From: Notolepis coatsorum
Taxonomy: Eukaryota > Chordata > Actinopteri > Aulopiformes > Paralepididae
NCBI GenBank assembly: GCA_963971535.1
Contig: OZ020586.1
Span: 69,795,548 to 69,859,547, forward strand
DNA: 64,000 nucleotides
Direction: 5' to 3'
The notes below the pieces were generated by a model. That model saw only the letters and a list, made by a program, of their open reading frames with translations, was not told the DNA's origin and made no database searches. Position numbers and translations under genes: made by a program. Positions within the stretch are counted from its first letter, which is position 1. Each line of letters opens with the position of its first letter. Shown here piece by piece: positions 33,111 to 44,252 of the stretch.

Positions 33111-33351
33111 AGCCTATTTCCGCGCGACAGCTCCCAAAGCGGGCCTGAAAAGAAAGGCGCTTTACCGTAGTGGCGTGCGGTGACGAATGCTTCCGCATTT
33201 TTGCACTGCTTGCTTATCATTAAGGTAGACGCCTCCCGCGTCAACAGTAGGGGAAAGTACGCAACAACCAGGAAGGGTGGGATGGGAGAAAAATCGGGAA
33301 AAAGAGGGGAAGAAAGATAATAAAAAAAAATAGAAATAAGATGCCTTATAG

Positions 33352-33829
33352 TATGCCTCCTCTGTATGAATATAAAATTATTGTTTATATTATTTTATAT
33401 AACAAAATAATATCTCTATAACCAAAGTTACTCAACATGCTGTATTATGCATAAAGTAATCTATCTGACAAATCTCAAGAAAATAACTAAATCAACCTAT
33501 GACAAAATAATATATATTTTCAAGTCTTACTGGACAAAATAATAACAAGAAAAATATGAAGTAATGTTCTAAATAATACCTCTTCTGTATTAGAAAATCC
33601 AGCTTTAAAAAATATATCTTTGTATCTTTTCAATGTAATGTAAATTATAAAACAGTAATCTCACAAAGATACAAATTTAAAAGTGCACTATGCAGTTTCA
33701 GATTTGTTGTAATTAGTGTACTAAACTAATTTATTACACACATAATCCTTAGAATGATTGTATCATAAGCATCTTATCAAACCAAAACATCATTTTGAGG
33801 CATCAAAATAGTTTTAAATTATTTTCGTT
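33352..33829. other. AT-rich unassigned stretch
   Basis: No gene seen. Very AT-rich; probably the interior of the decayed AGGGTGRCCA element. Confidence 0.35.
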
Positions 33830-33998
33830 CTCTCTCTGTATAGCTGCATTCTTCAATCAATTCGGTCAACTTTGCCATCAAACTCTCGCCTCGCACTGCT
33901 TTGTTTGTAATGTTTTTCTGTGTCCATGTGAGCTTTGAGATCGCCAGCACCTTTATTAGACACAGAAACATATGGTCAAGCTTTGCACGCGTTGCACT
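33830..33998 (-). pseudogene. BED/CxxC-type zinc-finger TE protein remnant, second part
   Basis: The minus strand reads, with stops, CNACKA then PYVSVSNKGAGDLKAHMDTE and KHYKQS. The C-x2-C .. H-x5-H spacing is that of BED-like fingers found at the N-terminus of hAT-family transposases and derived proteins. It is interrupted by the hAT at 33999-34844; the upstream part is at 34845-34960. Two stop codons show it is dead. Confidence 0.55.
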
Positions 33999-34844
33999 TA
34001 GGGGTGGGAATCACCAGTTTAATCACGATACGATACAATATCGATTCTTTGGACAACGATACGATATTATCCGATATCACACAGTCTGCCACGATACGAT
34101 ACGATTCGATTCAGGTGCCTGCGATCGATATGAGACGATATTATGTGCCCATTTAATACAATCGTAACATTTAAATCAACAAAGAAAAAGGCAATGGAAA
34201 TATCATGACATTTTTATTCTTGAGCTCTTCCAGACATTTAAATGAAAAACAATCTATTGTTTTTAATACAAATAGACCTCCTGTTCACTGTTTTTGGTTC
34301 GTTTTTCTTTTTTTTCTCGATATTAATATCCTATTCACTGTCACAGAGCTGTATTTTGGCTGGAAAAGCATATTGGGAGTCCCAAGGTGCAGTACCGGCC
34401 AGATCCTGTTAGTGGGGCTATCCCGAGAATGCACCCTCCCAGTCCCCACTTCTCTCTGCCTATGGCTCTGGGTTAGCTTGTTAGCTCACGCTAACGTAAC
34501 GTTATCTTCGATCTTTAACGCGACGTGGGCATAATGGAGTGACGAGGATTGCAAAGCAGGTTAGATGCATTGGACCCGTTGTGGAATAAAACAGCAGGGA
34601 CATGTTTTGGGTCACAGAATAGGCACACTAGTCTTGCTCTAGTGACGCTCTAGACGACGCTACTGCTGTTGATGTTAAACGGAGTTTGAGTTTCACAACA
34701 CTGGGCGCGGGGCGATGACGTCGCCGGATTTTCAAAATAAGAGTATCGCAATATGAATCGATCTTTTTACGTGGCATCGATCCTATTTGATTATTGATAA
34801 TAGATCGATATATCGATCTGGATCGATGTATCGTCCCACCCCTA
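33999..34844. mobile_element. hAT-type non-autonomous element (TAGGGGTGGGA termini)
   Basis: Ends TAGGGGTGGGAATCACC and CGTCCCACCCCTA, with perfect 8-bp GTTGCACT at 33991-33998 and 34845-34852. The interior near the ends is rich in ATCGAT/GATACGAT motifs. The insertion splits the BED-like zinc-finger remnant. Confidence 0.93.
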
Positions 34845-34960
34845 GTTGCACTCCGCTTCCAATTAGTCTCGACCGGGACGATAAATTGGGAATTTTCTCT
34901 GCAGTTCATCTGTAATGTAAATTTTTTCGCGTTTGCATTGTGAGGAGCCAGCAATGCTGG
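34845..34960 (-). pseudogene. BED/CxxC-type zinc-finger TE protein remnant, first part
   Basis: The minus strand reads IYITDELQRKFPIYRPGRD, then a stop and LEAEC, continuing into CNACKA at 33998 after the 8-bp duplication. Same decayed protein as 33830-33998. Confidence 0.5.
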
Positions 34961-35727
34961 TCGGATCTGTCTACTTCCTCATCTGTTGTGTGTGTCTGTG
35001 AGCGTGCAGTACAATTTTACAACTTAACTTACAACTTAACACAACTTAATAAAGAGATTGAATATATATTAAATGGGATAGAAACTAAATTAATTGTAGC
35101 ACAATAGAATATAGTGCTATATTATTCTATCGTGCTATATTTAAATTATTATTATTAGATACAGGCGTTTGGGTACAAAGAGCTTCTTCAAATAACGTTA
35201 TCTTATCCATCATTATTCCAAGATAAACTTCATGAACTGTCAGACCAGACACACATTCACGCTTTACACATTCCTCATAAATGCTGTCTTAATAACCATC
35301 TCTGCAATAGAGTTTATATCAAAATAACAATATCAACCCCCCTGAACAAATAGTTGGTGATTGCTTCAAGTCGATTCTACAGACGGACTGTTTCTATCAT
35401 CGGAATTAAATAATTATAATAAATACGACAATTACGTTTAGCATTTATAGTCATGACTCAATGAGCAATCTGAGCATTACCGCTCGTATAGTACTTCACT
35501 AAGCCGTCTGGCTCACAGTTAAAGTTAACCCAATCGCACGATATAGTGCAATAGACTAGAATAGATTAACGAATTCCATATAAATCTATAGTTCATTAAA
35601 GATGCAGCAGCTGATACTGTATCCTGCACATACACACACACGTGCGCTACAGTGCGACTCCAGATGATAATAAATGAAGACTTGATTCACATCAATTTGT
35701 GTGAATGAGTGAGTGTTATAGTATTTC
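34961..35727. other. Unassigned AT-rich stretch
   Basis: No gene or repeat that I can name. Tandem ACAACTTAACTTACAACTTAAC occurs near 35017. Confidence 0.4.
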
Positions 35728-36617
35728 TAGGGCTGTCGCGGTATGACATTTTCTCACCGCGGTTGTGTGTGGCTAATCACTGCGGGATGCGGTGGTACCG
35801 CACTTGTATTTAAAAAATTCATTTTTATTCTTTTTTTATATATATTTTTTTTCATTATTAAGACATGCGAGTTTAACCGCGATCGTGATTAGACAAATTC
35901 TAAGGTCGTAGAATTCCCGAATCTATTTCAAACATGTTTGATAATCTATCCATTTGTCCCTCAACATTCTGAAATGTGATAAAAGTAGTAGGGTGTTGCC
36001 TGCTCCTTTAGGACTAAGAGCGATGCGTTTTGGGATATATAGGTCCACGCAAGCAGCGAATATTCACACATCCCTTCTCCAACTCACGTTTGCTAAACAA
36101 AGCTAACGTTATCCAGTTGACATTACAGATCATAATATGATAACGTTAGCTAACGTTAACAAAGTGAGAGTAGGGATTAGGGAAACGTTGATGTAGTAGT
36201 CATAGTGTAGCGGGACGGTAGAGAGGCAGCACCTAATTTGCGTGTAACGTTAGTCAATAACAATATCACAACATGTCATGTGGGGAAACTGGCTAACGTT
36301 ATAGATAGCGAACGTTAACCAACGTTTGCAAACAAAGCTAACATTATCCAGTTGACATTACAGACCATAATAGCTATGAATGATAACGTTAGTATGTATG
36401 GTTAACGAAGTGAGGGTAGGGAAACTAATCTGAGTGTAGCGGGAACGGTAGAGAGAGGCAGCACTTAATTTGCGTGTAACGTTAGTCAATAACATAAGAA
36501 TAGAGAGCTGCAAACGGAAATTAATGCCCAGTCCTTGAGAGAACGGTCTACTGTCACCACCTTACAGAGGGAATTACCCCGAAGTCCGGCTAGTTATAAC
36601 AAGCTAACAAAACGTAC
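35728..36617. mobile_element. hAT-like left end and interior (TAGGGCTGTCGCGG)
   Basis: Starts TAGGGCTGTCGCGGTATGACATTTTC, related to the TAGAGCTGCCGCGG ends just downstream. It contains a near-duplicate of about 200 bases (GCAAACAAAGCTAACRTTATCCAGTTGACATTACAG near 36096 and 36332) and many AACGTTAGC motifs. A right end is not found. Confidence 0.55.
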
Positions 36618-38878
36618 TAGAGCTGCCGCGGTATTGATATTTTCCTTACCGCACAAATTTGCGTAATATTTCATACCGCCACAATATAACCGCAAAAAAA
36701 AAGTTGCAATGCATTTTTTATTTTATTTTTTAGTAGTCTACTCTTTATAGCATATAGCCTGCCTCTAGGCTAAGTGTCTATCTTTAGAGGATGACTTTGC
36801 AGCATGAATATTGTTTGGGATTCGGCAAGCACGCATTAGTTATTGAAAATGAAACACGGATTCGAAGTCTCCCCTCTGGTCGTGCGCAGTGCACTCGGTG
36901 TCGCGGGCAGGGGTGGTAGGCTGGTAGCGCCCGGTGGTTACCCCCCCCCCCCGACCCTTTCTTCTTATTATTATTATAAAGTTACTACTTGATTAACAAA
37001 GGCATTCGTTTTGTGGCATTAACGTTATATAGTTACACGCAGGGCCGCCTCAGGGGGTGTGCGAGCAGTGCGGTCGCACAGGGCCTCGCGGGAAGGGGGG
37101 CCTCGCAAAATAAAAAATAAAAAATAAATAAAAATAAAATATTTTTTATTTATTATTTTTTTTATTTTTATTTTTAATTTTTTTTGCGAGGCCCCCCTTC
37201 CCGCGAGGCCCTTTTTCATCACATACCTAAAATCTAGTTTTGCTTATATGCTTATATATTTCACATTAGACACGTTTGTAGAATGTGTCTGACTTGTTCC
37301 TGGGTCTGCAGACATACTCACTATTGGAGCTCAGCCTCTGGGGTTCTGCAGCAGACATACTATTGGTTTCAACGAAGGGAGTGGTTTTACTTACATCATG
37401 TGTAGTACGCCGGCGTGAGTCAGCTGCGTTTGACTATTTCGCGCGTGCAGCTTTTGACTATTATGCTTAGTTATGCCAGCCAAGATGAAGAAAGAGGTCG
37501 GTCATTATCAGTCGGTCGGTCACCAAGGAACGTTGACGAAAGGCCTCTCGCTAGCGGGACAAATGGCCGGAGCCTTGTCATGGTATAGCCATGATGATGT
37601 CGGCTAGTAGCTAGCTTAGCTAAAGGCTAACTAGCGTTAGCTAACCTAGAGACAGCACATACAGCCAAGATGAAGAGGATGGTCGTTTGGCAGATGAACT
37701 TCGTCAACTCCACGCGGTTGTCTCCATCCTCTTGGACGTTTGGTGAGTTTTTAACCTATTCTATTAACTCTATTCTATTCCCGCCGTGGACATCTCTCTC
37801 TATCTCTCTCTCTCTGGAGCTAAACTGGCCGACTAGCTGTTGTAGTACTACTAGTAGCTAACGGTGTGTGACCTGGTGTCAGCACCTGTATGTAGCCGCA
37901 TAGCTTGCTTCTGCGTTAGCTAATGGTTAGCGATAGCCTGGTTGAGCTAACTGTTAGCCAGTTAGCTGTTTAGCTACGACGTTAGCTGCCGGCTGCGCTC
38001 GGCTGGGAACGTTCGTTTGATGCTATCAGTTAGCCTTGAGTTAGCTGTTAGCTTGTGCTACGACCATTGACATTAGCCGTGAGAATAGCAGGGGGTTATT
38101 TTTGTCCCGCCAGCGAGAGGCCTTTCGTCAACGTGGAGACCTGTGTTGCGGCCTTTCGCCCTGCGTTCCTTGGTGCAGGTAAGATTAATGAAAATCATGA
38201 CATTACCCCACTCTTCCTTCCTTCCCCTCCCGAATGTTTTGTTAATAACAATGTTTTTTTCCAGGCAAAACATATGTTACTTCACAACATTTGGAGATAC
38301 GACATGTGCTGTGTGTGAATTCGCGTTTAAATCTCGCACAGGGCCTCGCATTTCTCCCAGGCGGCCCTGGTTACACGTTCAATAACATCAGCGTATTTAC
38401 CGGACCATAGCAAGGCAAGCATTACTCAATTCATATCTCCGTTCCTTCCTTTGCTCAGAGCGTGCTGAGTTGTGCACATTCTGCGGTCTGTTAATAAAGT
38501 TTTTAATCAGACAAGTGTATAGAACGAAGGGCTTTTATTATAACATTCGTTGCAGTATTAAATCATTATGCCTCGTTTAGTACTCCTGTGGACTGGAGCT
38601 CTGGTAGTCCACTCCGGCGGAGAGCTAAATGTTATTAGCCTTGTTGTGATCAATGGCTAACATCCAGGAAGTAAAAACCGAATAGGCGCTTGCCGATTGG
38701 TGGTAACAGCAGAGGCGGGTGCAAGCGGTGTGATGTAATTGGCAGATTCGACTGTCAATCAAAATGTTTCCCTTGCATTGCTTTGGTTGAGAGTATTATT
38801 ATAAAAAACAGCGTTGATGCGGTATTCAGTTAAACGCTGCGGTGGGCGTGACGTAACAGCAAAACCGCGGCAGCTCTA
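36618..38878. mobile_element. hAT-type element (TAGAGCTGCCGCGG termini), copy B
   Basis: Ends TAGAGCTGCCGCGGTATTGAT and AACCGCGGCAGCTCTA. Flanks AAACGTAC and CCATGTAC agree at 5 of 8. The interior is shared, in opposite orientation, with copy A at 48536-49492 (the stretch around 36785-36955 matches 49145-49320). It hosts another hAT at 37040-38369. Confidence 0.83.
37040..38369. mobile_element. hAT-type element (CAGGGCCGCCT termini) with internal hairpins
   Basis: Ends CAGGGCCGCCT and AGGCGGCCCTG. Perfect 8-bp GTTACACG at 37032-37039 and 38370-38377. Inside are a hairpin at 37081-37211 (GGGCCTCGCGGGAAGGGGGG against its complement around an AT spacer) and a second inverted pair (37521-37564 with 38100-38178, CACCAAGGAACG..GAAAGGCCTCTCGCT). 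No transposase frame. Confidence 0.92.
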
Positions 38879-38929
38879 CCATGTACTCTCTACTACGGTT
38901 CAGATTAATACAGGAAAAGGTATTGATTG

Positions 38930-39079
38930 ATTGACATTTTTATTAACAGATTGCAGAATGGGTACATACAGTACAGCTCAATACACACAATTGTTAAGGG
39001 GATGCAGACCAGAGAAAGACTTTAGTCTTGTCAGGGTCCCCCATTTTCAATTCATCATAACATATATGACATACATGAC
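38930..39079 (-). repeat. Tail-repeat family, reversed, split by the hAT nest
   Basis: ATTTTTATTAACAGATTGCAG through AATTGTTAAGGGGATGCAGACC to CCATTTTCAATTC is the reverse complement of the repeat at 8008-8071 plus 10060-10134 and of 50475-50595. It shows the undisturbed junction CATCCCCTTAAC that the LINE at 8072 split. Confidence 0.75.
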
Positions 39080-39736
39080 ATACAGATTAGAGTTGTTCCG
39101 ATACCGATACCAGTATCAGAAATGCCTCCGATACTGCCTAAAATGCTGGTATCGGCGAGTACCCTCTAATTCTGCGCTCCGATACCATATGACGTCATTT
39201 ATCAACAACACGTGCGGTCTGCTGAGTGAGCATTATAAAACAAATGTGTTTTTAATCGACCGTGAATTAAAGTGTCAATGCTGTTTGTCATTTTAACAGC
39301 AGATACTTTCTTAAATGCCATCGTCCCGAGAGAGGGGTGTCGACAGGGAGCTCTGATGGGTTCGCTTGCTGGTGTTATTAGCATTAGCTGAAGAGCTAAC
39401 CGAAAAGCTAGTTTTAGCTTTAACGTTACTTTGGCTAAAGTTGGGGCTATTCATAATCCAGCAATAATGGCTGCAGACCTGCAAGCAAAGTACAGCAGTT
39501 GGCAAAGGAGTATTCCAAGGTAAATCACCTTTTCACCGGTAACGTTATATTGTCTTGTTTCTAGGGCTGTCTTAAATGCTTCGAAGCTTCGAACGTTCGA
39601 TTCCACAAGCTTCGAACATTAAAAAAAAATCGAAGTAAAAAAAAAAAAAAAAATCAAGAATTTTTTTTTTTACTTCGATTTGTGTGTGTGTGTAGGTGTG
39701 TGTGTGTGTGTGTGTGTGTGAACTACCCATCCCAGT

Positions 39737-40835
39737 TAGAGTTGTTCCGATACCGATACCAGTATCGGAAATGCCGCCGATACTGCCTAAAATGCTGGTA
39801 TCGGTATCGGCGAGTACCCTCTAATGTTGCGCTCCGATACCATATGACGTAATTTATCAACAACACTGCGGACGTTGGGCTCTGTAGATATACCCTACTC
39901 GCCGAGTGAGCATTATAAAACAAACGTGTGCTTAATCGACCGTGAATTAAAGTGTCAATTGCCATTTGTCATTTTAACAGCAGAGCAGATACTTTCTTAA
40001 AATGCCATCGTCCCGACAGAGCGCTGTTGACAGGGAGCTCTGATGAGTTCGCTTGGTGGCTGGTGTTATTAGCATTGAACAGCTAACTGAAAGCTAGCTT
40101 TGACGTTACCTTGGCTAAAGTTGGGGCTATTTATAATCCAGCAATAATGGCTGCAGACCTGCAAGCAAAGTACAGCAAGTTGGCAAAGGAGTATTCCAAG
40201 TTAAATCACAATGTCACCAGTAACGTTACAGTCTTCTATGGTCTTTCCGTATACCGGTAGCTCATGCTAGCTAACCTACAGTAGCTCACGTTAATGTCGT
40301 CATTGCACAATTGCACGTCGCGTACACAATTAATGACATGTTGCGGACAGCCATATCGGCGACAATGTTTAGCTTTTAGTGCCAAATGATAAGAGTCTGA
40401 GGCGGAGTCTCAAAAGAGAATGTTGAATATTTATTGTGCAAAAATCACAACAGTTCCTCTGCTACTTCAACGGAGCTTGTAGACTGAGTAGGGTATATCT
40501 GCAGAGCCACTGGGTAGCGAGTGCAAAGCGAGTGGATCTAGAGTAGGGTGTATCTGCAGTGCTGCAGCCCCATACTCATTGATTAATGATACTAATACAA
40601 ATCTATACAATCACCTGTTGAATAAATACCATTACTTTCTAGTTATTACAAAAAAAAAACAGTATATATAAAACAGTATCTGTAAAAAAAAAATATATAT
40701 ATATATATAATTTTTATACTTTTTTTTTTTTAATGTATGCACTGGTATCGGATAAGTATCGGTATCGGCCGATACCCAAAGCTTAGGTATCGGAATCGGA
40801 TCGGAAAGGAAAAAAATGGTATCGGAACATCTCTA
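39737..40835. mobile_element. hAT-type element E (TAGAGTTGTTCCGATACC termini), innermost
   Basis: Ends TAGAGTTGTTCCGATACCG and CGGAACATCTCTA. Perfect 8-bp ATCCCAGT at 39729-39736 and 40836-40843. The interior closely matches F on both sides (CATTATAAAACAAACGTGTG, ATGTTTAGCTTTTAGTGCC). No transposase frame. Confidence 0.94.
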
Positions 40836-40843
40836 ATCCCAGT

Positions 40844-41135
40844 TAGGACAGCCGAATCCCGTCCAATCTTTCGCCGTCGACTAAAGACTCACTTCTTCAA
40901 CCATTATCTGAAATGATAAAAAAAAAAAAAAAAATCTAACCGTGACTAACCTTACTGTCATGCACTTGTCCTAATAAACTAACCTACACTGTAACACGCA
41001 ACACTTTGATGAACATTGTTACTCAGCTGATAGAGTTGTACCCTTCTTGCTGTCTTGTCATACAGAACTTGTAAGTCGCTTTGGATAAAAGCGTCAGCTA
41101 AATGACTAAATGTAAGTGTGTGTGTGTGTAGGTGT
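40844..41135 (+). repeat. LINE 3' end within element G
   Basis: The short coding end reads like RPIFRRRLKTHFFNHYL, then a noncoding part ending GTAAGTCGCTTTGGATAAAA and GCGTCAGCTAAATGAC, a very common fish LINE terminus, followed by a GT repeat. Confidence 0.65.
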
Positions 41136-41143
41136 GTGTGTAG

Positions 41144-41174
<31 letters not shown>

Positions 41175-42539
41175 CCTTGTAGAATTCCACACATAAGAAA
41201 GAAAGATACTGGGATGAATAAACAAAATAGGAAATAAAATGTAGAAATGCATGCAATACATAAATAAATATGAATCTCCATATATGAAATATAACATTTA
41301 GATAAGGTGCTACTGAGATGTTTTGGTGAGTTCTTTGTTTTTTTGTGGAAGTTGCCCTTCTTAAAAATGCATGAACATTCACTGATAATTGGTCTGTAGT
41401 GGAGTCTACAAGGTCTACATTGCCGGACCATGTAGAATCCGGACCTTGTAGACTGACATAATTCTGTGCATAGTTTAGTCTACACAGGCCATATTTCAAA
41501 TAATCAAAATCTTACTTCATTCATCTTAAACATTCTTGATTTGGGGGATTGGTAGTTCCCATGAAATCTGAAGTTGTTCAAACGACAACAGCGATCCACC
41601 TTGAATTAAATCACACAGCCGAGTGAAACCTTGTTGGATGCGTCAGTCACGAAAGGGGCTACTTAATTAATTAATCCAACCCACTTTATTTATAGAGCAC
41701 ATTTAAAAACAACAACGTTTACGAAAGTGCTGTACAAGTCCCACAACATAAGATAAAAAAAAAAATATTAAAAAAAGAATATTAAAAAAAATATATTTTT
41801 TTATTTTTATTTTTCGAAGCTTCGAATTAAAATCGAAGCTCGGCCCCGACGCTTCGATTGCCAAAAAAAGCTTCGAAGGTCAGCCCTACTTGTTTCCATC
41901 TAACATTAGCTCATGCTAACCTAGCTCACGCTAACGTGGTCACTGATCGACCCCCCCACACAATTAATGACATGTCGGTGACAATGTTTAGCTTTTAGTG
42001 CCAAATGATAAGTCTGAGGCGGAGTCTCAAAAGAGAATGTTGAATATTTATTGTGCAAAAATCACAACAGAGCCTCTACTACTAACTGAAGTTACCGGAG
42101 CCTTCTGGAGTGCAACAACATATAACGTCCGTGCGGAATCAATGTCCCAACAACCATTCCGTGGGTGAACTCATTGAGATAGTTGTCAATTAATGATACT
42201 AATACTAATCTATACAATCACCTGTTGTTGAATAAACACCATTACTTTATAGCTATTACTAAAAAACAGTATATATAAAACAGTAGCTGTATAAAAATAA
42301 AAATAAAATAAAAACAGTTTATATAATTTTTTATTAAATTTTTTTTAATGTATGCACTGGTATTGGATCAGTATCGGTATCGGCCGATCGGATCGGGAAG
42401 GAAAAAAATGGTATCGGATTCTCTAATACAGATAGACAGTACTACTGCTACATCTATACATTTATGACATACCAGATTTACAAATACAGTACCGTTTGTG
42501 ATACAAAAAGAGTCTAAAAAAGAGAGTATACATTTGACG

Positions 42540-42780
42540 AAGAAACTACATTGGAGGAGGTTGGGTAGGTGGGGTGGAGGGGGGGGGGGGGTGGGTATGG
42601 TGGGGTGGGAAACTGTACATTGGAGGTGGTTGGGTGGGTGGGGGGGGTTGGGTAGGCGGGTGGGGGTAACTGTACATTGGATTATTGACTAAACCTTACT
42701 TGGTCCCAAGAAGAGGGTCTCGTGTATTATTGGGTTAGGACATTTACTGTACATTGGAGGGGGTTGGGTTAGGACATTTA
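42540..42780 (+). repeat. G-rich tandem repeat (CTGTACATTGGAGG..GGTTGGGT)
   Basis: Four imperfect units of about 60-80 bases with runs of 3-14 G. The plus strand has many closely spaced G runs and could form G-quadruplexes. Confidence 0.75.
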
Positions 42781-43084
42781 CAGGGGCCAGTTTCGAATTG
42801 CAGTCTCCCGTAGGTGCTCTTTGAGAGTGGTTTTGAAAGTGGGTAGTGATTCACATTCCTTTACAGCTGTGGGTAGGGCGTTCCACATTGATGTGGCATA
42901 ATTGCGAAACGTGTTTAGTCCCTTGTTTGAGCCGAATCTGGGTTTAACATGATTTGTGGAGCTCCCTCTGGTGTTGTGATCGTGGTATTCACTGACCTTT
43001 TGGAAGTATTTTGACATGTACGTAACATGGGTACCTTAGTCGTGTAGTGTATCTTGTAGACCAGGCCCATTGCAAGTTGCTGTA
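42778..43084 (-). pseudogene. LINE ORF2 C-terminus, downstream part
   Basis: The minus strand reads KYFQKVSEYHDHNTRGSS, KGLNTFRNYATSMWNALP and FKTTLKEHLRETAI. It continues from 44945-45235 across a hAT insertion. This is the C-terminal region of a LINE I cannot place in a clade with confidence. A second 3' end of the same family is at 52060-52115. Confidence 0.65.
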
Positions 43085-43511
43085 CTCTGTAGTAGTGTTG
43101 TCACGATACTGGAATTTCGACTTCGATACCTTGAAAAGGATTGATACTTCGATACCATTTCGATACCAAAAAAAATATATATATATATATATTTTTATTT
43201 TTATTTTTTTATTTTTTTATAAACAAATTTAGCTTTTGTTGCTGGTTGATTCTCCTCAGCTTCGAATCTGGTACTATAAGAGAAGATAAATATAACACTT
43301 TTAAAACCCTTTGTTTATCTTTAGATCACACATTTAAAAATAACTATTCATCTCACTTCAATAATTTTTATTGCAAATGCAAAACATGGTATTTTCTCAA
43401 GCAGACAGATGTAAACACTGTAATCTGTGTTGCATGTACCTGACAAACTGAACTGTTTGTATTACAGTTAGTAACAGTTTCGATTTGTATTTAAAGATAA
43501 CGAGGAGCGAG

Positions 43512-43543
43512 CGAGAGAGAGAGAGAGAGAGAGAGAGGTAGCG

Positions 43544-43589
<46 letters not shown>
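43512..43589. repeat. (GA)n microsatellite
   Basis: Two GA runs separated by GGTAGCGGTA. Confidence 0.95.
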
Positions 43590-43590
<1 letters not shown>

Positions 43591-43751
43591 CTATGCTCGG
43601 AGCATTTTAGTAACGTTACATTTTCAACAAGATTGCTGCTATTTAAACACTTGATGGAAACGGGGTAACGTTAACCTTATGTCGACTGTAGTATTGTATG
43701 ACCTCGACATAACGTTTAAACGTTAACGTTGCTCCGTTTCCATGCATTCTA

Positions 43752-44252
43752 ACCCTGTCAGATGCAGAGAAGCTTGTCCATGCCTTTATCTCCTCAAGAC
43801 TGGACTACTGTAACGGACTCTTCATCGGGATTCCTGGCAAGAGCATCCAAAAGCTGCAATACATCCAGAACAGCGCTGCCAGGATCCTGATGAGAGTCCG
43901 TAAACACGATCACATAACCCCCATCCTTCACTCACTACACTGGCTCCCCGTCTCATCCCGGATCACCTACAAAATCCTTACGATCACCCATAACTGCATA
44001 AACGGACACGCACCCCTCTACCTTCAGGAACTCATCACTCCACAATCCTTCACCCGCACCCTCAGATCCGCAGGTAGCCTGCTCCTTCAGGTCCCCAATA
44101 CCCGGCTCTGCACCATGGGTGACCGAGCCTTCTGCACGGCTGCACCACGCCTGTGGAACAGCCTCCCCATCCAGCTGAGGGCACCACAGAGCCTGGACTC
44201 TTTTAAAGCAGGCCTGAAAACCTATCTGTTCAAAAAGGCCTTTGACTGTTAG
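43752..44252 (+). pseudogene. L2-type LINE ORF2 C-terminus nested in the hAT
   Basis: An open frame starting TLSDAEKLVHAF, then DYCNGLFIGIPGKSI, LQYIQNSAARILMRV, ILHSLHWLPVSSRITYK, APRLWNSLPIQLRAPQSL, ending FKKAFDC. It is the family of 17223-17896 but without that copy's 23-bp duplication. A noncoding tail ending in (TTA)n runs to about 44475. RT catalytic motifs are missing (5' truncation). Confidence 0.86.

Larger units (their letters stand above)
32459..33232. mobile_element. Large foldback MITE, probable copy 4 of the 9-bp family
   Basis: Ends GCGTTTTCCTTAATGATAAG and (reversed) GCGTCTACCTTAATGATAAG; the arms are near identical for about 50 bases. It starts with GCGT like copies 1 and 3 and shares GGTTAAGGTTAGAGTTTGTC and CCTATTTCCG blocks. 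Flanks CTCCCGGAC and CTCCCGCGT agree at the first 6 of 9 positions. An alternative boundary with TTAA on each side also exists. It contains a CpG-rich block (32530-32680), a tRNA-like unit and a 135-bp tandem duplication. Confidence 0.72.
32096..33337 (+). mobile_element. tRNA-derived SINE, copy 3, interrupted by a large MITE
   Basis: Same family as 12067 and 14124, more diverged: tRNA-like head GGTGGCGCACGGAG, B box GTTCGAATCC at 32160-32169, body GTTGTGGACAGCGACCCC and GGCTGTGGCCTCCCACACG. Perfect 14-bp duplication AAGATGCCTTATAG at 32082-32095 and 33338-33351. Without the MITE at 32459-33232 it is about 470 bp, the expected size. Confidence 0.86.
39562..41888. mobile_element. hAT-type element G (TAGGGCTGTCTTAAATGCTTCG termini)
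   Basis: Ends TAGGGCTGTCTTAAATGC and GGTCAGCCCTA with CTTCGAAGCTTCGAA blocks. Perfect 8-bp CTTGTTTC at 39554-39561 and 41889-41896. It contains a plus-strand LINE 3' end (TAAAGACTCACTTCTTCAACC, then the tail AAGTCGCTTTGGATAAAAGC near 41071), GT repeats and element E. Confidence 0.93.
39088..42425. mobile_element. hAT-type element F (TAGAGTTGTTCCGATACC termini), outer shell
   Basis: Left TAGAGTTGTTCCGATACCG and right CGGATTCTCTA, with perfect 8-bp ATACAGAT at 39080-39087 and 42426-42433. Its own sequence is 39088-39561 and 41889-42425. The middle is occupied by element G. Same family as the innermost element E. Confidence 0.93.

Noticed and set aside
32468-33224. piggyBac-type element with TTAA duplication
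   Set aside because: TTAA is inside both arms and arm similarity extends beyond it to GCGT, so the 9-bp family is the better fit, though not certain.
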